Below are positions 1 to 5,681 of a stretch of 18,191 nt of DNA, piece by piece. Numbering within the stretch: position 1 is the stretch's first letter; each line of letters starts with the position of its first letter. A model generated the notes under the pieces. That model searched no databases, had not been told where the DNA came from, and saw only the letters and a list, made by a program, of their open reading frames with translations. The position numbers and the translations under genes are program-made. The DNA is from Pelethousia sp034933245 (GTDB lineage: Bacteria; Bacillota; Clostridia; Christensenellales; CAG-138), in contig JAYFNX010000001.1 in assembly GCA_034933245.1 (NCBI GenBank), positions 1 to 18,191 of the forward strand, given 5' to 3'.

Positions 1-199
1 GGCCCATCCATCCCAGCGCGTTGCCCTGGGAGTCAATCTCGGCCTTGTCGAAGCCCAGTTTCTTCATTTCCGCAATGGTGCGTTTAATAACGCCCTCTTC
101 CTCACAGCTCTCGCTGGGGATGGCGATCAAATCCCGCAGGAACTTGGTCATATCGGGCAGGTAATTCTGAGCTGTTTGCTTAATTTTTTCGAAATCCAC
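1..199 (-). CDS. ygeY: YgeY family selenium-metabolism-linked hydrolase (M20 peptidase family), N-terminal part only
   Basis: This is a partial gene; only the first 66 codons are in the window and the rest lies beyond base 1. The start is GTG at 199-197, chosen because AGGAGGA (212-206) sits 6 bases upstream. The protein begins MDFEKIKQTAQNYLPDMTKF and continues with FLRDLIAIPSES, typical of the N-terminus of the M20/ArgE/DapE metallohydrolase family and very like the YgeY subgroup. In E. coli, ygeY lies in the ygeWXYZ-ygfK-ssnA-ygfM-xdhD cluster, and related clusters are linked to anaerobic purine/urate degradation, so the neighbours support the call. It follows the regulator gene by 49 bases on the same strand and is probably cotranscribed with it. 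The metal ligands lie outside the window and cannot be checked. Confidence 0.88.
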   Translation of the reverse strand, partial: MDFEKIKQTAQNYLPDMTKFLRDLIAIPSESCEEEGVIKRTIAEMKKLGFDKAEIDSQGNALGWMG

Positions 200-248
200 G
201 GTAGTTCCTCCTGTTGCTTATACTGCGCTTATTTTTATGTGGTGCGAT

Positions 249-893
249 TCATTTCCCGGCGTCTGCGCCGCAGTCCAAATAGGAATAGAGGGTATACTTG
301 CTGATGCCGAAATACTTGGCGATCTTGTCACCGCTTTTCGTGATGAGCAGCGCGCCCGCGTCGTTCAGGAAAGCGATGGCCCGAACCTTATCGTCCTTGT
401 TCATCATGGCAACCGGCTTGCCCACAAGCTGCACGCTCTTTTCCAGCAGATCATCCAATAGCTCGTTGACGTTGGTGGGAATATGTTCGGGCTCGGAACC
501 GGGCCCGCCTGTCTGCACGATGTTGTTGATGACGGACTGGGCCATCATCGCCTCCGTGAGGTCGTAGTTTATGCAGAAGATACCCGTCGCCTTTCCCGTT
601 TCGTCCTTAATATAAACGGAACTGGAACGGAGAATGCGGCCGTCGTTTGTCTTGGTAAGGTAGTTATAATGGTCCGGCAAATCCCGCCTGCCCTCCCGCA
701 TTGCGTCCAGCACAATGTGGCTTGGCCCGGCCTTTGCATCCCGCCGGGACACATGCCCGTTTTCAATGCAAGCAATGGTATTTTCCGGATCGTTCCCCGT
801 TAAATCGTGGATGACTACTTCGCAATTGCTGCCGAACTGCAGCGCTAAGGCATTTGCGATCCGCGTGAGCAACTCCAGCACATCCCTGCGCAT
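249..893 (-). CDS. YheO-type PAS-domain / helix-turn-helix transcriptional regulator
   Basis: A 214-residue protein starting at ATG 893-891, with AAGGAGG about 6 bases upstream. Residues about 1-120 resemble the YheO-like PAS domain (VVIHDLTGND, SSSVYIKDETGKATGIFCIN). Residues about 160-210 form the C-terminal helix-turn-helix of the same family (FLNDAGALLITKSGDKIAKY, then FGISKYTLYSYL). E. coli DauR (YhaV-type/YheO family) regulates amino-acid catabolism; Clostridia carry many paralogues beside catabolic operons. It is divergent from the ssnA operon and upstream of ygeY, so I infer that it senses a purine-pathway metabolite and controls both units. No membrane segment or signal peptide is seen. 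The ligand is unknown. Confidence 0.85.
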   Translation of the reverse strand: MRRDVLELLTRIANALALQFGSNCEVVIHDLTGNDPENTIACIENGHVSRRDAKAGPSHIVLDAMREGRRDLPDHYNYLTKTNDGRILRSSSVYIKDETGKATGIFCINYDLTEAMMAQSVINNIVQTGGPGSEPEHIPTNVNELLDDLLEKSVQLVGKPVAMMNKDDKVRAIAFLNDAGALLITKSGDKIAKYFGISKYTLYSYLDCGADAGK

Positions 894-967
894 ATCCGTC
901 CTCCTTCTTCCCGCCCGAAGGCATTTTGCCCCGGACCGCCCCGAATCCGTCTTGTTTCCTAACCCTC

Positions 968-995
968 ATGATACCATATCCGCCGCGAATTTCAA
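968..995 (-). promoter_or_regulatory. Predicted sigma-A promoter of the regulator-ygeY unit
   Basis: On the minus strand, -35 TTGAAA (995-990) and -10 TATCAT (973-968) are separated by 16 bases. TG one base before the -10 makes it an extended -10. The predicted transcript start is near 961, about 68 bases before the regulator ATG. It lies back-to-back with the ssnA promoter across a dyad at 1017-1039. Confidence 0.6.
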
Positions 996-1016
996 TAGAA
1001 ACCCCAAAACTTTTCT

Positions 1017-1039
1017 TGCCAACTAAAAAATTTTTGGCA
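1017..1039. promoter_or_regulatory. Dyad between two divergent promoters, candidate operator
   Basis: TGCCAA (1017-1022) and its reverse complement TTGGCA (1034-1039) flank an 11-base AT-only centre apart from one C. The centre, near 1028, lies about 63-67 bases upstream of both predicted transcript starts. That is a natural place for one regulator dimer to act on both promoters. The most likely binder is the adjacent PAS-HTH protein. This is inferred from position and symmetry only. Confidence 0.45.
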
Positions 1040-1054
1040 GATAGCTTTGAGGCC

Positions 1055-1084
1055 TTGAAAAGCGCTGGGAAGCTATGATAAAAT
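1055..1084 (+). promoter_or_regulatory. Predicted sigma-A promoter of the ssnA-ygfK-xdhD-deoC operon
   Basis: -35 TTGAAA (1055-1060) and -10 TAAAAT (1079-1084) have an 18-base spacer, and TGA directly before the -10 gives an extended -10. The predicted start is near 1091, giving a leader of about 170 bases before ssnA that contains an intrinsic terminator. No gene lies upstream on this strand. Confidence 0.6.
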
Positions 1085-1124
1085 AAAGGCACCTAAAAGA
1101 AATGCTTCTATGTTTCGTCTTGTA

Positions 1125-1162
1125 TCAGCGGGCTGTAAGGGAGTGCTTCGCGCACGGGCTGA
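1125..1162 (+). promoter_or_regulatory. Candidate antiterminator fold in the ssnA leader
   Basis: TCAGC (1125-1129) can pair with GCTGA (1158-1162), enclosing a second hairpin of GTGC (1143-1146) with GCAC (1152-1155). Both right-hand arms overlap the left arm of the terminator at 1151-1188, so the two folds exclude each other. CGGGCTG also occurs twice (1129-1135 and 1155-1161), giving a further pairing choice. I do not recognise a known riboswitch class here. Arms are short and found by eye. Confidence 0.4.
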
Positions 1163-1194
1163 CGATTTTTCATCGTCGTTCTCGTGCGTTTTTT
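1151..1194 (+). terminator. Intrinsic terminator inside the ssnA leader (attenuator)
   Basis: CGCACG (1151-1156) pairs with CGTGCG (1183-1188), and GACGAT (1161-1166) pairs with ATCGTC (1172-1177) around a TTTTC loop. There is a small internal loop between the two stems. Six Ts follow at 1189-1194. It ends 66 bases before the ssnA ATG and lies downstream of the only clear promoter, so there is no upstream plus-strand gene for it to terminate. It is either an attenuator or the end of a roughly 100-base small RNA. Confidence 0.7.
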
Positions 1195-1260
1195 CGTAGT
1201 TCCAGTTCAGCTTTTCGTCCTTTCTCATGAATTAAGCTATTAAATAGGAGGTTCTCGCGC

Positions 1261-2601
1261 ATGTATCTAATTGCAAACGGAAAACTCATCACACGGGACA
1301 GCGCTAAGCCCTATATTGAAAACGGCGGTGTGGTTGTGGATGGCACCAAAATATTGGAAGTGGGCGAAACGGCAGCCCTCAAAGCAAAGTATCCTGCGGC
1401 TACATTTATCGACGCCAAGGGCCTTGTGATTATGCCCGCCTTCATCAACGCCCATTCCCATATTTACAGCGGCTTGGCCCGTGGGCTTTCCATGAAGGGC
1501 CATAATCCCACCAACTTCTACGAAATTCTGGACGGCATGTGGTGGAAGATCGACCGGCATCTGACTTTGGAGGATACCCGCCGCAGCGCTTACACCACCT
1601 ATATCGACTGCATTAAGACCGGCTGTACCACGGTTTTTGACCACCACGCCAGCTTCTGTGAAATCGAGGGCAGCCTTTTTGCCATCGAGGAAGTAGCCAA
1701 AGAATTGGGTGTGCGCACCTGCCTTTGTTACGAGGTCTCCGACCGGGACGGCGAGGCCAAGTGCGACGCGGGCATTAAAGAAAACGGCAATTTTATCACC
1801 CATTGCGAAAAAGAGAACGACCCCATGGTGAAAGCCATGTTCGGCGGCCACGCGCTCTTTACCATTTCGGATAAAACCTTTGAAAAGATGGTAAAAGAAA
1901 ACAACGGGCGCACCGGTTTCCACATTCACGTTTCCGAAGGGATGAACGACGTATACGATTCCCTGCGCACCTACGGCACCCGCAGCGTGAACCGCCTGCT
2001 GAACCAGGGCATTCTCGGCCCCAAGACCCTGCTGGGTCACTGCATCCATGTAAATCCCGCGGAGATGGACATTCTAAAAGAAATGGACACCATGGTGGTG
2101 AACAACCCCGAATCCAACATGGGAAACGCCGTGGGTTGCGCCCCCATCCTGCAAATGATCCAAAATGGCATCCTGGTTGGCATGGGAACGGACGCTTACA
2201 CCTTCGATATGCTGGAAAGCCTTAAGGTAGCCCTTATCATCCAGCGGCACAACGCGTGCATGCCCAATGTGGCCTGGTGCGAAGTGACGGATATGCTCTT
2301 CAAAAACAACCGGGAAATCTGCGCCCGTTACTTCCCGGATGCACTGGGTGTGCTCAAGGCCGGCGCCGCTGCGGATGTGATCGTCATGGATTACAAGCCA
2401 TTCACCCCCTTTAGCGCAGATAATATCGACGGCCATATGATCTTTGGCATGACGGGCCGCCAGTGCGAGACCACCATGTGCAACGGCCGCCTGCTTATGA
2501 AGGACAGGCAGCTTATCGGCATCGATGAAGAGGCAATCAACGCCCGCACCCTGGAGGTTTCCCGCAAACTCTGGGGCCGGCTAAACGGCTGTGAATATTA
2601 A
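1261..2601 (+). CDS. ssnA: Putative aminohydrolase SsnA (selenium-linked amidohydrolase)
   Basis: A 446-residue amidohydrolase-superfamily protein, near the length of E. coli SsnA. AGGAGG at 1246-1251 is 9 bases before the ATG. Metal-site features are present: HSH at residues 65-67 (AFINAHSHIYSG), HIH at 221-223 (GFHIHVSEG), H260 (LLGHCIHVNP) and D311 (GMGTDAY). This is the arrangement of the cytosine deaminase/chlorohydrolase-like group, which deaminates or opens nitrogen heterocycles. SsnA is found beside ygfK and xdhD in purine and urate degradation clusters, as here. It should be cytoplasmic. It heads a four-gene operon, with ygfK starting 15 bases after its stop. The exact substrate is not settled by sequence; a purine-derived ring compound is likely. 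Confidence 0.92.
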   Translation: MYLIANGKLITRDSAKPYIENGGVVVDGTKILEVGETAALKAKYPAATFIDAKGLVIMPAFINAHSHIYSGLARGLSMKGHNPTNFYEILDGMWWKIDRHLTLEDTRRSAYTTYIDCIKTGCTTVFDHHASFCEIEGSLFAIEEVAKELGVRTCLCYEVSDRDGEAKCDAGIKENGNFITHCEKENDPMVKAMFGGHALFTISDKTFEKMVKENNGRTGFHIHVSEGMNDVYDSLRTYGTRSVNRLLNQGILGPKTLLGHCIHVNPAEMDILKEMDTMVVNNPESNMGNAVGCAPILQMIQNGILVGMGTDAYTFDMLESLKVALIIQRHNACMPNVAWCEVTDMLFKNNREICARYFPDALGVLKAGAAADVIVMDYKPFTPFSADNIDGHMIFGMTGRQCETTMCNGRLLMKDRQLIGIDEEAINARTLEVSRKLWGRLNGCEY

Positions 2602-2616
2602 GAGGAGGAAGCGAAG

Positions 2617-5583
2617 ATGTCCGAACGCATGACCCCTATTCCCTTTCCCAAGCTTATGAACTGGCTCCTTTCGGAGCATGATTCCCATGGCTCCGTTTTC
2701 GGCGTAGCCACCCCTTATGTAAAAAAGGATGTTTCCAAGGTTCTTTCCCTCTTCGGCGAGAAGCTGGAAACTCCCTTCGGCCCCGCCGCGGGCCCCAATA
2801 CCCAGCTTTCGCAAAACATCATCGCCGCCTATTATGGCGGAGCCCGGTTCTTCGAGCTTAAGACCGTGCAAAAGATGGACGGAGAAGAGCTGGCCGCCTG
2901 CATCGCACGCCCCTGCATTCTCGCTTCGGACGAGGGATATAACTGCGAATGGTCCACGGAGCTCACCGTGCCCCAAGCCTTCGACGAGTATGTGAAAGGC
3001 TGGTTTGCCTTGCGGTTTATGGCCCATGCATGGGGCCTGGGCGCGCCGGACGGCTTCATGTTCAACATCAGCGTGGGTTATGACCTGGCCGGCATTCAAA
3101 CCCCCAAGATGCAGAAATTCATCGATGGGATGATGGACGCTTCCGTCACGCCCATCTTTAAGGAATGCGTGGATACCCTCTGCTCGCTTTTCCCCGAGGA
3201 CGCCGGTTTTTACCGGGCCACGCCCGGCCGGATTGTATCCGGTGTTACGGTATCCACCCTCCACGGCTGCCCTCCGGGGGAAATTGAGGCCATTGCGAGC
3301 TACCTCATCACCGAGAAGCAGCTGAATACCTTCGTTAAATGCAATCCTACCATATTGGGTTACGAATGGGCCCGCAAGCGCATGGACGATATGGGTTACG
3401 ATTATGTGGCCTTTGACGATCATCACTTCAAAGAAGACCTGCAGTGGGAGGATGCGGTGCCCATGTTCCGGCGGCTCATGCAGCTGGCGGCAGATCATGG
3501 CCTGGAATTCGGTCTCAAGCTTTCCAACACGTTCCCCGTGGACGTCAAGGCCGGTGAATTGCCCAGCCAGGAAATGTATATGAGCGGCCGGGCGGAATTC
3601 CCCCTCACCATTGAGATGGCCCGGCGCTTTTCCTTGGAATTTCAGGGGAAGCTGCGTCTCTCCTATTCCGGCGGCGCGGACTTCTTCAATATTGAACAGC
3701 TTTTTGACGCGGGCATCTGGCCCATCACCATGGCCACAACCATTCTCAAGCCCGGTGGATACAGCCGCTTGTCCCAATTGGGAGAGCTGTTCGATCAAAA
3801 GGAATTCCATTCCTTTGACGGGGTGGACTTCCTGGCCGTAGGCCGTTTGAGCGACAGTGTCTATCATAATTCCCACTACCGCAAGAGCATAAAGCCCCTG
3901 CCCTCCCGCAAGCTGGCGGAAAAGGTACCTTTGGTGGACTGCTTTACGGCGCCCTGCAAGGGCGGTTGTCCCATTGGCCAGGATATTCCCGAATATATCG
4001 AACTTTGCGGCAAAGGGGATTATGTAGGTGCGCTCAAGGTAATCACGGCGAAGAATGCGCTGCCCTTTATTACCGGCACCATCTGCGCCCACCATTGCAT
4101 GGATAAATGCACCAGGAATTTCTATGAAGAGTCCGTCCAGATCCGCGCCGAAAAGCTGAAGGCCGCGGAAGGCGGTTACGAGGCGCTGATGGCAGGCCTG
4201 GCTGCGCCCGCTAAAAAGGCGGGGCCCAAGTGCGCCGTTATCGGCGGCGGCCCGGCAGGCATAGCGGCCGGTTATTTCCTGGCCCGGGCAGGCATTCCCG
4301 TTACGGTATTTGAAAAGCAGGCCCAACTTGGCGGCATCGTGCGCAACGTGATTCCCGAATTCCGCATTTCCCATGCGGCCATCGATAAGGATATAGCTTT
4401 GGCCAAAGCCGTCGGCGCGGAATTCGTCTGCGGCAAGGCCGCCCCCTCCCGGCAGGAACTGGAAGCGCAGGGTTATGCCTACATTCTCCTGGCCGTGGGC
4501 GCGGAAAAGCCCAGTACGTTGGATATTCCGGGCAATGTCATGAATGTGATCGAGTTCCTGTATAAGGCCAAAAACGAGCCGGCTTCCCTGGCTCTGGGCA
4601 AGGCCGTAGCCGTCATTGGCGGCGGCAACACCGCCATGGATGCCGCCCGGGTTGCCAAGCGCGCACCCGGCGTAGAAAGGGTAACCCTCGTTTACCGCCG
4701 CACGAAAAAATACATGCCGGCGGATGTGGAGGAACTGGAACTGGCCATAGCGGACGGTGTGGAGTTTGCGGAGCTGCTCTCCCCTGTCAAGCAGCAAAAC
4801 GCCAGCCTTACCTGCCGGCGGATGGTGTTGGGCGAGCCGGACGCAAGCGGCCGCCGCCGCCCCGTGGAAACCGACGAAACGGTGGAAATCCCATCGGATG
4901 TGGTAATTGCCGCCCTGGGCGAGAAGATCGACCCGGTCGTATTTGCGGCATATGGCGTAGCCCTGGATGAAAAGGGCCGTGCGCCCATGCGCAGCGGCAA
5001 CGTTTTTGTGGCGGGGGACGCCCTTCGGGGTCCGGCCACGGTGGTGGAAGCCATTGCGGATGCCGCCGCCTTTGCGGAAGCGGTTATTGGCGAGGCCCAT
5101 GCCTATGCCATTCCCGATGCGGCCACGGCTTCCTACGAAGCCTGCCTGGCTAAGAAGGGGATTTTAGCCCATGCCCGCACGTGCGAGTCGGAACGCTGCT
5201 TAGCCTGCAACGTGGTTTGCGAGGCCTGCGCCACCGTTTGCCCCAACCGGGCAAATGTGGCCATCCGGGTTCCCGGCCATGCCATGCGCCAGATTCTCCA
5301 TGTGGACTATATGTGCAACGAATGCGGCAACTGCGAGGCCTTCTGTCCTTATGACAGCGCGCCCTATAAGCACAAGTTCACCTACTTTGCCAATGAGGGG
5401 GATTTTAACGACAGCACGAATGCCGGCTTTATGGTGATTTGCCCCCATTGCCCCGTCGTGAAAGTGCGGCTGGACGGCAAGACTGCGGAGTATGATCTGA
5501 GCAAGGCCGATAATGGCCTTCCCAAGGAACTTGAACTGCTTATTCTTACCATCTTAAAAGATTACGCTTACCTTCTCGCCTAG
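2617..5583 (+). CDS. ygfK: YgfK-type FAD/NAD(P)/Fe-S oxidoreductase (annotated as putative selenate reductase subunit)
   Basis: A 988-residue multidomain flavoprotein, slightly shorter than E. coli YgfK. GAGGAGG (2602-2608) is 8 bases before the ATG. Residues about 1-420 resemble a dihydroorotate/dihydropyrimidine dehydrogenase-like barrel. A cysteine-rich GltD-like adapter follows at about 443-510 (CKGGCPIGQDIPEY, ICAHHCMDKC). The FAD Rossmann motif VIGGGPAGIAAG is near 541 and the NAD(P) motif VIGGGNTAMDAA near 665. The C-terminus has ferredoxin-type cysteine clusters (CLACNVVCEACATVCPN near 860 and CNECGNCEAFCP near 898). The layout matches dihydropyrimidine dehydrogenase and glutamate synthase small subunits. 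Although named selenate reductase, its place between ssnA and xdhD suggests purine-ring redox chemistry or electron transfer with the hydroxylase. The true reaction is inferred. Confidence 0.92.
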   Translation: MSERMTPIPFPKLMNWLLSEHDSHGSVFGVATPYVKKDVSKVLSLFGEKLETPFGPAAGPNTQLSQNIIAAYYGGARFFELKTVQKMDGEELAACIARPCILASDEGYNCEWSTELTVPQAFDEYVKGWFALRFMAHAWGLGAPDGFMFNISVGYDLAGIQTPKMQKFIDGMMDASVTPIFKECVDTLCSLFPEDAGFYRATPGRIVSGVTVSTLHGCPPGEIEAIASYLITEKQLNTFVKCNPTILGYEWARKRMDDMGYDYVAFDDHHFKEDLQWEDAVPMFRRLMQLAADHGLEFGLKLSNTFPVDVKAGELPSQEMYMSGRAEFPLTIEMARRFSLEFQGKLRLSYSGGADFFNIEQLFDAGIWPITMATTILKPGGYSRLSQLGELFDQKEFHSFDGVDFLAVGRLSDSVYHNSHYRKSIKPLPSRKLAEKVPLVDCFTAPCKGGCPIGQDIPEYIELCGKGDYVGALKVITAKNALPFITGTICAHHCMDKCTRNFYEESVQIRAEKLKAAEGGYEALMAGLAAPAKKAGPKCAVIGGGPAGIAAGYFLARAGIPVTVFEKQAQLGGIVRNVIPEFRISHAAIDKDIALAKAVGAEFVCGKAAPSRQELEAQGYAYILLAVGAEKPSTLDIPGNVMNVIEFLYKAKNEPASLALGKAVAVIGGGNTAMDAARVAKRAPGVERVTLVYRRTKKYMPADVEELELAIADGVEFAELLSPVKQQNASLTCRRMVLGEPDASGRRRPVETDETVEIPSDVVIAALGEKIDPVVFAAYGVALDEKGRAPMRSGNVFVAGDALRGPATVVEAIADAAAFAEAVIGEAHAYAIPDAATASYEACLAKKGILAHARTCESERCLACNVVCEACATVCPNRANVAIRVPGHAMRQILHVDYMCNECGNCEAFCPYDSAPYKHKFTYFANEGDFNDSTNAGFMVICPHCPVVKVRLDGKTAEYDLSKADNGLPKELELLILTILKDYAYLLA

Positions 5584-5602
5584 GAGCCGATGAGTAAGCT
5601 CC

Positions 5603-5631
5603 GCGCCCAAGCCCTTTGCAGGCTTGGGCGC
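5603..5631 (+). other. Perfect 11-bp hairpin between ygfK and xdhD
   Basis: GCGCCCAAGCC (5603-5613) and GGCTTGGGCGC (5621-5631) are exact reverse complements around the 7-base loop CTTTGCA. No T-tract follows, so it is not a standard terminator. It lies in the widest gap of an otherwise tight operon (98 bases). It could stabilise or mark a processing point in the mRNA, or act as a pause site. Confidence 0.6.
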
Positions 5632-5681
5632 ATCCATCTTCAACCGTATCCCTCTCCATCGAATAATGAAAGGAATAGCCT

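Noticed and set aside
2581..5100. An 839-codon open frame on the minus strand opposite ygfK
   Set aside because: It is antisense to a well-supported multidomain enzyme. Its translation has no family motifs and is rich in Gly, His and Ala, as expected from GC-biased third positions. There is no suitable ribosome binding site.
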